Assembly (NCBI GenBank): GCA_048213135.1
Contig: PS015010.1
Coordinates: 1,488,001-1,552,000, forward strand
Source of the DNA: Reclinomonas americana ATCC 50394
Lineage: Eukaryota; Jakobida; Jakobea; Jakobida
Direction of reading: 5' to 3'
DNA length: 64,000 nucleotides
Below the pieces are notes generated by a model that saw only the letters and a program-made list of their open reading frames with translations, made no database searches and was not told the DNA's origin. Below are positions 56,601 to 64,000 of the stretch, in pieces (the first letter of the stretch is position 1; each line of letters opens with the position of its first letter). Both the position numbers and the translations under genes were made by a program.

Positions 56601-57212
56601 GGCCAGTATAATGATCCTGTTGCGGTACTGGTAATACAGCTCTTCGAGTTTTGCCACTACGTCCGCTTTTGATTTACAGTCGCAGTCCGTTTCACTGTTA
56701 AATTTAGAGAAAGGGTACAGCCACCATTCACTATCGTAAGCGATGATGACCATTTTATCGTTTATGGGAATAGCTACCGGATCGGGGCAGCCATTGGCCG
56801 GAACCAGGCTGAGGCCGGGATCTCCCTGCCCGTTGATGAAATCACTTTGCGCCTGAATTTTCGCCAGCCCGGCGGGGCCCGATTTATCCCAGTCGTGGTT
56901 ACCCGGAACAAAATAGACTACCGCCCCCGCATTCCGCAGCGGTCCGTATTGTGACTGTAAAATGGCCCTGGCGCTGTCGATGGCCTTCTCTCCTTTCAAC
57001 GGCATGCCTTTAGGGTATATATTATCACCGAGATAGAGAACTGTTGTTTTACCATTTTTCACCTGCGCAACGGCATGTTGTAAAGCCACCTGCTGCCCCC
57101 GGTCTATTTCCCCGGCATCGCCGATGAGGATGATCCGCTGCCGGATACTATCCTGTGCTGAAACGGCTGTTACAACCAGCAATAAAAGAAGTAAAGTAGA
57201 GATTTGCTTCAT
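53604..57212 (-). CDS. Metallophosphatase / kinase-like / outer-membrane barrel fusion protein
   Basis: A 1202-aa exported protein with signal peptide MKQISTLLLLLLVVTAVSAQ. Residues 22-345 are a calcineurin-like phosphoesterase: LIGDAGE, YLGDNIYP, VPGNHDW, ASHHPFRSYG and AAGHEHG form the two-metal site. Residues 415-640 show an atypical-kinase pattern: Gly-rich GGGMQSKSLRL, a Lys in WVIRSVEKSP, DRHEDQW (571-580) and PRDRDQVF (597-604), comparable to Fam20/HipA/CotH-type kinases. Residues 850-1202 are a BamA/surface-antigen-like barrel ending in a C-terminal Phe. The middle assignment is inferred. Start is the only ATG with a signal peptide. Confidence 0.78.
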   Translation of the reverse strand: MKQISTLLLLLLVVTAVSAQDSIRQRIILIGDAGEIDRGQQVALQHAVAQVKNGKTTVLYLGDNIYPKGMPLKGEKAIDSARAILQSQYGPLRNAGAVVYFVPGNHDWDKSGPAGLAKIQAQSDFINGQGDPGLSLVPANGCPDPVAIPINDKMVIIAYDSEWWLYPFSKFNSETDCDCKSKADVVAKLEELYYQYRNRIIILASHHPFRSYGVHGGHFTFNDHLFPLTNLNPNLYIPLPVIGSLYPVLRKTFTNPEDLGHPLYRDMIKKINTVFDSFPNLVYAAGHEHGLQFIEGKFTQVVSGAGSKSTNAAKGKGTLFREARQGYVVADLMTDNSLRFTYYVYRNGVIDTPFTYVKAYTKVSDRTNPIYKPIEADSLTVQVHPSYNKPGRFHRWLFGENYRKEWAAPTTLPVIHLSKIHGGLTPTELGGGMQSKSLRLTDKNGKEWVIRSVEKSPDALLPSTLRESFARDWLDDVTSAQHPFSALVVPPIAEAVKVPHANPVIGVLSPDPKLGMYSKKFANLVVLLEEREPLGESDNSAKMKKKVQEDNDNRLHAKETLRARMLDMFLGDWDRHEDQWRWYDDEKGKERHYLAVPRDRDQVFHLTQGLLPKIASRDYILPTLRNFGAGFTHTKWLLYKTRFVNAYPEMQFSEEEWMKQALQFQSALTDSLLEASLQRLPRSAYDLRHDVLLAKMKARRDRLPEAMRYYYRFIQKRVDVRTSDKSEFVQVTGMPGGGLNLVIRKINKNGELKDELMNKTYDPALTKEVRLYVGNGNDSVVVNNTTSNICLRIIGGKDQKSYNMIASRKKVKLYDRINGSHFSGNDRLFSKHLSNDSMNTAYSEVNLYHILQPLVAIGINIDDGLILGAGFRYTRQEGFRRFPYASRHQVNVGYSFSTGAYRIRYGGEWIKVVGNADLTTTLLAKGPDNTANFFGLGNETVFNKTGDHKRYYRTRFNNVEWETALRWRNAKKGNISIGPAVSFYSFDKDENAGRFITSNPGLIGTYDSTTFTEQKWHVGVVLRYLNDKRSSAILPQWGSYVSIRLQAYQGLGQYARSYAQIIPEIALYRSLDARRNVILAERFGGTVSIGHPAFYQLATIGGHENLLGYRQYRFSGQHSFYNNLELRVKLADLANYILPGQIGINGFWDIGRVWTNHDNSGKWHNGTGAGIYFAPASLISLNFVMGYSSEGWYPYFTMGLRF

Positions 57213-57232
57213 GCGTATACGCGTTACTGTTA

Positions 57233-58120
57233 TTATTTCCGTTTCCTGAACCTGAGAATATTGCCATCTGAAATATCATCGCCTTCATTCGATATATAAA
57301 GGTTGCCCTGGTTGTCAAAAGCGATCCCTTCCGGCTGGTTGAATATGTTGCCGCTCAGCGGGCAGGTGGCTTTGATGGTCCAGTTGCTGTCGGCAGATAT
57401 CATCAGTTTGTTGACTGCCGAGATGATGACCCAGTTACCGGTGGCCGGGTTACGTGCCATAGCGGAGGGGCGGAATCCCCGTTTGACCTTACCGGTAAAC
57501 GCCTTGATCTGTTCCACATCAATACTGAAAGTACCTTTCACCGCTACGCTGTCGCCTGCGGAAATGATGTAACCTGATACTTTTTCTGAAGGATCATCTC
57601 CTTCACACTTTTTACATATCGCGTACAGGTCGCCACTGGCGGGATCGCCATACAGGCTTTCATATTCACCGACAGGCAATACCGCTTTCCATTCTTTTAC
57701 ACTGTCTATTTCCTCGTATACCGCATCAGCAAATGGGAAGCTGTACAATGAACCATTGCTTTTGAGCACATACACTTTTTCATTCAGGATGGCCAGGTCC
57801 TCGTAATCGCCTTTTTTGGCAAATTTCGCATGCTGTTGCTTGCTCCCCTTCCAGGGCAGGCGGAAGAGTTTACCCTCTTCATCCTGTATAGCATAAATGG
57901 TATCGGGAAGGCCCTTATAAAAACTGATTCCTGATATTTCAAGAAGGCTTCCCGGCATATTAAACTTTTCAGGATCCCCCATATCATACCCTTCAAAAAG
58001 CAATTCCTTTTTATTACTGTTAAAACAGCTCACCAGTATAAATGCCGGCAGGAGTAATAATAACATCCCTTTTATCAGCCTGCCGCTAACAGTAAAATAT
58101 GTAATCTCCTGTTTCAACAC
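57233..58120 (-). CDS. SdiA-regulated-like lipoprotein (beta-propeller)
   Basis: A 295-aa lipoprotein with N-terminal hydrophobic stretch GMLLLLLPAFILVSC, so the Cys near residue 32 is the likely lipidation site. The remainder matches the SdiA-regulated/NHL-like six-bladed propeller: LLEISGISFYKGLPDTIYAIQDEEGKLFRL, YEDLAILNEKVYVLKSNGSLYSF and NQPEGIAFDNQGNLYISNEGDD. The C-terminal NQPEGIAFD motif is the most diagnostic. It follows ppk1 after 30 nt and precedes the phosphatase fusion by 20 nt, inside one operon. Ligand unknown. Confidence 0.8.
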   Translation of the reverse strand: MLKQEITYFTVSGRLIKGMLLLLLPAFILVSCFNSNKKELLFEGYDMGDPEKFNMPGSLLEISGISFYKGLPDTIYAIQDEEGKLFRLPWKGSKQQHAKFAKKGDYEDLAILNEKVYVLKSNGSLYSFPFADAVYEEIDSVKEWKAVLPVGEYESLYGDPASGDLYAICKKCEGDDPSEKVSGYIISAGDSVAVKGTFSIDVEQIKAFTGKVKRGFRPSAMARNPATGNWVIISAVNKLMISADSNWTIKATCPLSGNIFNQPEGIAFDNQGNLYISNEGDDISDGNILRFRKRK

Positions 58121-58149
58121 ATTCGTAATTTGTAATTAGTAATTCGTAA

Positions 58150-60171
58150 TTAACTCTTCTCAGACAAATACCTGTAAATCGCTTCCTGCGACCTCACCGC
58201 CTCTCCTTCCTGCTGCACTGGTATGTTGTCGAGCTGATCGCTGATCCAGGTGGCCTGTACATTATCACGCCACTGCAGCTCGAGCAGGTGCATCAATTCC
58301 GACCTGATCTCCGCGTCATCAACCGGGAAGCAGACCTCAATCCTGCGGTAGATATTCCGGTTCATCCAGTCTGCCGAACCCAGGAACAATTCCGGTTCGC
58401 CCGCATTGTGGAACAGGAAGAGCCGCCCGTGTTCAAGATAACGATCGACGATCCGTTTTATGCTAATATTTTCGCTTTGTCCGGGCACACCGGGTACGAG
58501 CCGGCAAATACCCCTCACCAGCAATTGTATCTTCACCCCCGCAGCGGATGCGGCGTATAATTTATTGATAAGAACGGCTTCTTCCAGGTTGTTCAGTTTA
58601 ATAGTGATGGTTCCGCCCCTGCCGTTGGCGGCATGTTCCATTTCCCGGTCAATATAACTGATGAACCGCTGCTGCAGGTTGAACTGTGCCACCAGCAGGT
58701 GATCAAAGCCAAGCTGATCAGAAGTATCGGGCTTTTTCCGCCTGGCCAGGAACCCGAACAGCGATTCCATTTCCTCCAGCATGGGTTGGCGGGCCGTAAG
58801 TAAAATATGATCTGTATAAAAACGGGCGGTGCTTTCGTTGAAGTTGCCTGTAGCCAGCAATCCCAGCAAAGGTTTATCCGCTGTCTGCCTTTTTACCAGG
58901 GCGATCTTGGCATGCACTTTCAGCGCATTGTTACTGTACACGATGCGTACGCCCGCCGATTTCATTTTTTTGGCCCAGCGGATATTATTGGCCTCATCGA
59001 AGCGGGCCTTCAACTCCACCAGCACCGTCACTTTTTTACCATTGCGTGCCGCGCTGATGAGGGCGTGGGCTATCCGGGAATCACTGGCAACACGGTACAT
59101 CGTGGTATATACTTCCGTTACGTCTTCATGAATGGCGGCTTCATTGAAAAAACGGATCACCGTTTCATAGGACTGGTAAGGTGTATGAACGATGATGTCT
59201 TTTTGCATTACGTGATCAAACAAACTGCGGCCATATGCAGCAGGTGAAACCGGGGGCCAGGCCGGGTAATTGATATCGTTTCCTTCCAGCGGCAGTGATG
59301 CCAGGTCTTTCAGGTTGTGGTGCCGCCCTCCTTCCACCACCGATGCACTGTGCAGCCGGAAGGTATCAAGTATGCCCTGCAGGTGGCGCAAAGGAATACC
59401 CGGTTCATATAAAAAGCGGGTGGCAAAACCCAGGTCGCGTTTGGTCAGTTGTTTTTCGATCTTATCGGCCAGGTCCTCGCTGTAATCATCCTGCAATTCC
59501 AGTTCCGCGTCGCGGGTGATCTTAATATTCCAGGCACCGTTAACGGATGCCCCGGGAAACAAGCCCGGCAGATTTTGACGGATGACATCTTCCAGGAAAA
59601 TGAGGTATTGCATACCGCCGGATTCCATCTTCAGGAAACGCGGCAGGTTGTCGCAGGGGATATTGACCAGGCATAACTTTTCCCCTGTCTCTCCTTTATA
59701 CTGCAGGGCTACAGCCATGTACAACTGGTTATTCCCGGGGAAGAAATCGGTTTCGCCGGAAAGCCATGCCGGTTGCAGGAAGCCCGCCACACGACTGAAG
59801 AAATGGTCCTGCAGCCGGTCGGCCAATTCCGCAGGCACCGGATCGTTGTACAGCAGGTGATGGTTCTTTTCCCGCAAAGCCGGCACGATCTGCTGTGCCA
59901 GTATCTCTCCATAACGGCGTTGCTGGCGGTTGACGATTGCCGTTACCTGCTGGTAAGTATTGTCTCTTTGTTCGGAATAGATGATCCGGTTCAGCGCCAT
60001 AAGAGCGGGTATACGTACCCGGTAGAACTCGTCGAGATTGGAAGAATAGATAGATAAAAAACGGATTCGTTCCATCAGTGGCACATGCAGGGCCGCGGCC
60101 TCTTCGAGCACCCGCCCGTTAAAAGCCAGCCAGCTGGCATCCCTGTCAAAAAAGTAAGGTTGATCGTTCAC
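58150..60171 (-). CDS. ppk1: Polyphosphate kinase 1
   Basis: Reversibly polymerises the gamma-phosphate of ATP into polyphosphate. 673 aa with a GTG start giving VNDQPYFFDRDASWLAFNGRVLEEA, the canonical PPK1 N-terminus. It lies 8 nt after the HD-PycTM stop; the longer frame would overlap that gene without conserved residues. The phosphorylated His is in LKVHAKIALVKR; the second active-site His is in RYLEHGRLFLFHNAGEPE. The characteristic VTEVYTTMYRVASDSRI and ELKARFDEANNIRWAKKM motifs are present. It sits in an operon with an HD-PycTM protein, an unusual companion. Confidence 0.95.
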   Translation of the reverse strand: MNDQPYFFDRDASWLAFNGRVLEEAAALHVPLMERIRFLSIYSSNLDEFYRVRIPALMALNRIIYSEQRDNTYQQVTAIVNRQQRRYGEILAQQIVPALREKNHHLLYNDPVPAELADRLQDHFFSRVAGFLQPAWLSGETDFFPGNNQLYMAVALQYKGETGEKLCLVNIPCDNLPRFLKMESGGMQYLIFLEDVIRQNLPGLFPGASVNGAWNIKITRDAELELQDDYSEDLADKIEKQLTKRDLGFATRFLYEPGIPLRHLQGILDTFRLHSASVVEGGRHHNLKDLASLPLEGNDINYPAWPPVSPAAYGRSLFDHVMQKDIIVHTPYQSYETVIRFFNEAAIHEDVTEVYTTMYRVASDSRIAHALISAARNGKKVTVLVELKARFDEANNIRWAKKMKSAGVRIVYSNNALKVHAKIALVKRQTADKPLLGLLATGNFNESTARFYTDHILLTARQPMLEEMESLFGFLARRKKPDTSDQLGFDHLLVAQFNLQQRFISYIDREMEHAANGRGGTITIKLNNLEEAVLINKLYAASAAGVKIQLLVRGICRLVPGVPGQSENISIKRIVDRYLEHGRLFLFHNAGEPELFLGSADWMNRNIYRRIEVCFPVDDAEIRSELMHLLELQWRDNVQATWISDQLDNIPVQQEGEAVRSQEAIYRYLSEKS

Positions 60172-60178
60172 TTGATTG

Positions 60179-61411
60179 TTAGTTTCCGAATACAACAACG
60201 GCAAGGGTGAAAGCCAGTACCGATACAATGATGCCGAACATGAACACATTGTAGCCGGCCCTCAGCAGGCGGTACTTCCTGCCCAGCACAATACCCTGCG
60301 AGTATACGTCGCGGGTGAGGCTGCCATAAAGGAACTCCCGGTCATTCATCATCGTCCGCATGCCTTTGTCATAATCTTCAAAATTCATTTTATAAAAATT
60401 ACCGAAGAAGAGCAGGTTCACTTTTTTCCGGTCAATATCGTCCTGTGTAAATGTGCCGCCCGGTATGGCCGGTCTTGTTGCCAGTATGCAGAACACCATC
60501 GTTACCACACATATCGTCAGTAATAAGATAGTAGGAATAATAAGATGCGGGTTATCCTCCAGTTTGCGCAGCAGTACGCTTAATAATACCGATAAAATGA
60601 TCGACGTGGTGGTGATCATGATGTGGGCTTTGTTATCGGCCATATCGCTCAGCCGCTGGTGGTTGTTGGAACTGATGCGGAACATGGTCTCAATACCGCG
60701 GTCGGGCCTGTCGGATTTGACTTTTTTCGTTTCTTCAACAGGCTTAACAGGAATTTCGGGATCAGCCACTACAGCGGCGGGTGCAACTGTTTCGCTGGCA
60801 GCTTCATCCTGTGTTTCCTGCCACTTCAGTTTCATTTTGTCCAGGTGTTGCAGCTTGGTATGATCCAGTTGTGTTTTCGCGAAATCGGTGTGGTAGTGAT
60901 GGGACTGGAGCAGTTGTATCGTATTTTCCCGCCAGTGCTGTTTGTCGATCTTATGCCCTGCCCGGCCTTCCATTTCTTTCCGCATTTTTTTATTCTGCTC
61001 GGGAAATTGATCGGTACCGAGATGGTACAGGTCGGCATCGCATACGATCTGCTCCAGCAGTCCTTCGGGCGCCTGGGGCATCCGGGTAGCCATGATGCAG
61101 CGGCTTACCTGGGCAATGTCCTCCTCCCCGGCCCGGCGGCTGCGGAGAAAAGCGGAAGCCATTTCCACACCTGCCGCTTCATGGCCCTGCATGCCACTGA
61201 TGTAGTAGCCCGCATCGTGGAACCAGGCCGCGGTGGCGACAATGAAGAAGTCGCGGTCACTGAGCTGGTAGTGCCTGGCCAGCCGGCCTGCATTGGCCAC
61301 TACCGCCCGGGTATGATCAAGGTTGTGGTAAGGAAGAACATCGGTATCGTGGGTATGATAAAAACGGGTCACTTCCTGTTTGACCTCTTCCAGTAACTGG
61401 ACATAATTCAT
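60179..61411 (-). CDS. HD-domain phosphohydrolase fused to a PycTM (Pycsar effector-like) membrane module
   Basis: A 410-aa protein with two modules. Residues 1-190 are an HD phosphohydrolase: PYHNLDHTRAVVANA (His29/His33), AAWFHDAGYY (His65-Asp66) and CDADLYHLG complete the metal site. After a charged linker (200-250), residues 245-410 match the PycTM effector domain of Pycsar defence: RISSNNHQRLSDMADNKAHIMITTTSIILSVLL, a second helix (IIPTILLLTICVVTMVFCIL) and a last helix near the C-terminus. In Pycsar, cyclic CMP/UMP triggers this module to impair the membrane. No uridylate or cytidylate cyclase gene is adjacent, so this HD version may respond to another nucleotide. First gene of the operon with ppk1. 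Confidence 0.82.
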   Translation of the reverse strand: MNYVQLLEEVKQEVTRFYHTHDTDVLPYHNLDHTRAVVANAGRLARHYQLSDRDFFIVATAAWFHDAGYYISGMQGHEAAGVEMASAFLRSRRAGEEDIAQVSRCIMATRMPQAPEGLLEQIVCDADLYHLGTDQFPEQNKKMRKEMEGRAGHKIDKQHWRENTIQLLQSHHYHTDFAKTQLDHTKLQHLDKMKLKWQETQDEAASETVAPAAVVADPEIPVKPVEETKKVKSDRPDRGIETMFRISSNNHQRLSDMADNKAHIMITTTSIILSVLLSVLLRKLEDNPHLIIPTILLLTICVVTMVFCILATRPAIPGGTFTQDDIDRKKVNLLFFGNFYKMNFEDYDKGMRTMMNDREFLYGSLTRDVYSQGIVLGRKYRLLRAGYNVFMFGIIVSVLAFTLAVVVFGN

Positions 61412-61529
61412 AAAGGTGTATTAAGTGTTATTACAACACTCTAATTTAATTATGAATTACGAAAAATGAATTACGAAATACGGATTTTTACAGGCCGCGG
61501 ATACCCCGAAGAGGTTACCGCTGGCTGAT

Positions 61530-61700
61530 CTAATCGGTTTCCCTTCTTCTTTCATGGTCGCCGTGCGCTTCCGTTACGCTGTCCTGCGCATCGGGGTTGA
61601 GCGACTTCCGGTCTTTATTATTGCGGATATTGACCAGGACAATTACAGCCACCACCACGAGGGCGACTATAGATACGATCACGACCTGTGTATTTTCCAT
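61530..61700 (-). CDS. Small single-span membrane protein
   Basis: 56 aa starting MENTQVVIVSIVALVVVAVIVLVN, one transmembrane helix, then a charged cytoplasmic tail rich in Asp, Glu and Arg (NKDRKSLNPDAQDSVTEAHGDHERRRE). The ATG was preferred over one 48 nt upstream because it places the helix at the N-terminus. No known family. Sits alone between the HD operon and the next small membrane gene. Confidence 0.6.
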   Translation of the reverse strand: MENTQVVIVSIVALVVVAVIVLVNIRNNKDRKSLNPDAQDSVTEAHGDHERRRETD

Positions 61701-61840
61701 AACGGCGGGTTGTAGGTTTAAAAGCAGGTTTACAAAGTATGGTACCAAAGCTAAGCGGAATAAACGAGGCCAGTGTTAAGCAATTATGAAATCACGATAC
61801 GAAAAGCGTTCGTCGTGCGATAACAGGTTGTAACCACCTA

Positions 61841-62200
61841 TTAAAAAGCCTTCGCAAGGTCAATACCCATTGATACTGCCGCGATTATAACAGCGATATC
61901 CATAAGGATACTGAAAACAAAAACCGGGATGGTGACACGGGCAGGCATAGCAGCCAGGTTGACCACCAGGTTAATGAAGATCGTAACTACTGTCAACGCC
62001 AGCAGGACAACAGATACGCCGCTTAACATCACAGCCACCAGGGCAAGTGGTGTAAAAAGACAGGCCTGCGTGGTGAGGCTGATGCCCGTCCACATGATCC
62101 TGTTCTTTTCCTGGGCATCGCACCATTTAAAAAAACCAGCGAATAGGTTTACAGAAGGTTTATAACCTGTATGTGCTGAAATAACTGTTGAGGTTGCCAT
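61841..62200 (-). CDS. Small multi-span membrane protein
   Basis: 119 aa starting MATSTVISAHTGYKPSVNLFAGFFKWCDAQ, followed by three hydrophobic segments (WTGISLTTQACLFTPLALVAVML, VVLLALTVVTIFINLVVNLAAM, IPVFVFSILMDIAVIIAAVSM). Not recognised. The frame upstream of this ATG continues but lacks features. It lies between the phosphatase gene and the 56-aa membrane gene. Confidence 0.65.
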   Translation of the reverse strand: MATSTVISAHTGYKPSVNLFAGFFKWCDAQEKNRIMWTGISLTTQACLFTPLALVAVMLSGVSVVLLALTVVTIFINLVVNLAAMPARVTIPVFVFSILMDIAVIIAAVSMGIDLAKAF

Positions 62201-62307
62201 ATTGTTTGTTTTTAATACAGCAAAATTCGGCAGTCCGGCAGGTATTCGGAATGACCGGCAGCAGTCCGGACAATGATCCTGATCAGGCATCAGTCTTACC
62301 AGCGGCA

Positions 62308-63783
62308 TTATATCAGCGCCAGTGACGAGGTGTATTCATTCCCAAACCTGTCGGTGGCCTTTATGGTTACTTCCTTTGCCCCGGCTGCAGGCACAGCAGC
62401 AAACAGGTGTTCAGTAAGATTGGGTTCCACCCATTTATGCTTTAAAGGGATAGCCGGGCCTTTGTATAATTGTACGGCGGTAGTATCGTAATCGAGTATC
62501 TGTTCCATTTTTCCTTTGGCTACGCCATCTTCCAGCCATTCGATCTTCCATTTACCATCCCAGTTCCATACGTTCGCAACAACCGCGTCGGGCCGGTTCT
62601 CCAGGCTGCCTTTTTTGTAAACTACCAGTTGGTGATTTTTATCAAACCCGACAGATTTGTAATACCACTTGATGTTATCTCCATCTACCTCGTACACACC
62701 ATACCCGTTGGGTGTGCCATCACCACAAACAGGTCCGCTCCACCAGGCGCCGCAAACCGTACCATGATTATGTTCCATGATATTGTCCTTTTCCCAGTTC
62801 TCGTTAAAATGGGTATGTCCGCTCATGATGTGCACTTTGTAATTTTTCAGCAAAGCATATAAGGCACCCCTGTTGCTGGTTACCCCCCCCAGTTCCTCTT
62901 CTTTCGCTTTCTTCCTGCGCTTTTCACCATTGTCGGTAGGAATATGCAGCGATACAACTACCGTACTTCCTGCCGGTACATACTGCAGGTCTTTTTCCAG
63001 CCAGCTCAGCTGGGTTTCGGTGAGGTAACCGATATAACGGTGGCCTGCACCGATGAAAAACACGTTATCCAGTACCACGTAATGGACTTTCCCCCTGTTA
63101 AAGGAATACCAGGTAGGACCGAAATGTGTTTTGTAGGTTGCCTGTGAACCTTCATCCGTTCTTGCCGTGTAATCCATATCGTGGTTACCGATCACCTGGA
63201 AGAAAGGAACGCCTGTTGTATTTACCGCTTCTTTGTAATCAGCGAATAATTCGAAATGATCGAATACCAGGTCACCGCAACCGATACCATGTACCGGCAC
63301 ATTACCCAGTGACGCAGCCAGGGCTTTTGTATCAGGCGCTGAGATAGTTTTGAGCAACTCAGCATCTTCCTTACTTTGTATCTGCGTATCGCCCCATACA
63401 ATGAAAGCATGTTTATCGTCTCCACCTTCCAGTTTGTTCAATGCAAAATCGATCTTCTGGCCTTTCGCATCTTTATCGATCTTTGTATAAAACCCGGCGA
63501 TGCCCTTATCATTGGGAATAGCGTATCCCGCAGGCAAAGAAACAAAGACGAATTCCGCATTGTAATGAGCGGCAAAACTATAGTTCCCTTTCCCGTCTGT
63601 TCTTACCACATTGTAACCGTCGCTTACCACAACGTTACTTAGTGCTTTACCATCACCTGTTACCTTGCCCTGTATAGCGACAGCATCAAAACCCCGGCTG
63701 TTACCCGCGAAAATATCAGAAGCGGGAACGGCTACAGCAGCGGAGAAAAGACCGATGCTTTTTAAAAAATTTCTTCTTTGCAT
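62308..63783 (-). CDS. Tat-exported calcineurin-like phosphoesterase
   Basis: A 491-aa protein with a twin-arginine signal (MQRRNFLKSIGLFSAAVAVPASDIFA). Residues 35-120 form an N-terminal Ig-like domain (GKVTGDGKALSNVVVSDGYNVVRTDGKGNYSF). The metallophosphatase core follows: VWGDTQ, GCGDLVFD, VIGNHDMDY, VSLHIPTDNG and MSGHTHFNENW supply the two-metal ligands. A C-terminal MetallophosC-like domain ends with VEPNLTEHLFAAVPAAGAKEVTIKATDRFGNEY. This three-part build is common in Bacteroidota polysaccharide-utilisation settings, consistent with the SusD-like gene upstream. Substrate unknown. Confidence 0.9.
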   Translation of the reverse strand: MQRRNFLKSIGLFSAAVAVPASDIFAGNSRGFDAVAIQGKVTGDGKALSNVVVSDGYNVVRTDGKGNYSFAAHYNAEFVFVSLPAGYAIPNDKGIAGFYTKIDKDAKGQKIDFALNKLEGGDDKHAFIVWGDTQIQSKEDAELLKTISAPDTKALAASLGNVPVHGIGCGDLVFDHFELFADYKEAVNTTGVPFFQVIGNHDMDYTARTDEGSQATYKTHFGPTWYSFNRGKVHYVVLDNVFFIGAGHRYIGYLTETQLSWLEKDLQYVPAGSTVVVSLHIPTDNGEKRRKKAKEEELGGVTSNRGALYALLKNYKVHIMSGHTHFNENWEKDNIMEHNHGTVCGAWWSGPVCGDGTPNGYGVYEVDGDNIKWYYKSVGFDKNHQLVVYKKGSLENRPDAVVANVWNWDGKWKIEWLEDGVAKGKMEQILDYDTTAVQLYKGPAIPLKHKWVEPNLTEHLFAAVPAAGAKEVTIKATDRFGNEYTSSLALI

Positions 63784-63895
63784 ATGATTGATGATTGGTT
63801 GACCTGCCTGCCCGGCATTAAACGTGAAGCTAATACAGGCAGGGCTTTTTTATTATTTTCCGGTATTATTTTTTTGTGTCTTCATTGAAATGAGA

Positions 63896-64000
63896 TCAAC
63901 GCTCCCACCACACTTTGGCATTGATATCATCGTTTCCGCCCATCCAGCCCACCGCCTCCTGGTAATGCACCGGGTTATTGGTACGTACAGGTAAAGGATA
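63896..64000 (-). CDS. C-terminal end of a SusD-like outer-membrane lipoprotein, truncated by window
   Basis: Only the last 34 codons are inside the window. They read YPLPVRTNNPVHYQEAVGWM, then end in KVWWER. A C-terminus of this WW(D/E) type after a proline-rich YP-P segment is characteristic of the SusD-like lipoproteins that pair with SusC receptors. Most of the gene, its signal peptide and any SusC partner lie beyond the window edge. Confidence 0.6.
   Translation of the reverse strand, partial: YPLPVRTNNPVHYQEAVGWMGGNDDINAKVWWER

Noticed and set aside
51251-61411. Complete Pycsar system (cyclase plus effector)
   Set aside because: No full uridylate or cytidylate cyclase domain is visible; the DIRNST stretch in the GAF protein lacks the rest of the fold.
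63801-63856. Terminator near the start of the Tat phosphatase gene
   Set aside because: CCTGCCTG / CAGGCAGG pair over about 36 nt, but the T run is on the plus strand, where no gene ends; direction does not suit the minus-strand genes.

Overview
The window comes from the chromosome of a Bacteroidota bacterium, most likely a Chitinophagaceae-type soil or plant-associated species. Several features point there. One gene is an Oar-like TonB-dependent receptor and another ends like a SusD-like lipoprotein. Promoters follow the TTG-N19-21-TAnnTTTG pattern and there are almost no Shine-Dalgarno sequences. Bacteroidota families such as DUF2911, DUF1572, protein glutaminase and the ECF sigma / anti-sigma-TonB pair are present. 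The assembly is a draft, with a 20-N gap at 42147-42166.

Layout. 1-10.6 kb: the end of a secreted protein glutaminase, catalase-peroxidase katG, a secreted GH38 alpha-mannosidase-like enzyme, two tandem PF04185 phosphoesterases and a lipoprotein. 10.8-17.2 kb: a compact, visibly AT-richer operon that is the main novelty. It encodes a TIR-like protein, a frameshifted TPR-like protein, a ubiquitin-like/E2 fusion, a JAMM/JAB peptidase, a ThiF-type E1 and a membrane-anchored protein. It looks like a bacterial ubiquitin-like conjugation (probably anti-phage) system, related in logic to Bil and type II CBASS. It sits between a terminator and tRNA-Lys, beside a decayed GIY-YIG gene. 17.6-22.3 kb: housekeeping (SDR, SAM hydrolase family, ECF sigma plus its TonB-domain partner, DUF2911). 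22.4-29.3 kb (minus strand): a peptide/sugar-amide utilisation cluster with an M14 carboxypeptidase, a PIG-L deacetylase, a 32-aa membrane peptide and an SSS transporter. 29.4-42.0 kb: gamma-glutamyltransferase, DUF1572, a giant TamB-like protein, ribBA and the TonB receptor.

42.3-46.1 kb: an esterase, then an ATP-grasp / GCS2 carboxylate-amine ligase pair. After these comes a peculiar tRNA-Arg locus: two identical degenerate tRNA-like copies, the true tRNA, a small GIY-YIG gene and a tRNA remnant. 46.2-50.9 kb (minus): an operon of unknown exported proteins, a standalone propeptide-like protein and a subtilisin-family peptidase. 51.3-61.4 kb (minus): a five-gene operon joining an HD phosphohydrolase-PycTM protein, polyphosphate kinase, an SdiA-regulated-like lipoprotein, a metallophosphatase/kinase-like/outer-membrane barrel fusion and a GAF protein. 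61.5-64 kb: two small membrane proteins, a Tat-exported calcineurin-like phosphatase and the C-terminal end of a SusD-like lipoprotein.

Family assignments are made by reading motifs; no database search was run. Statements about base composition are by eye.
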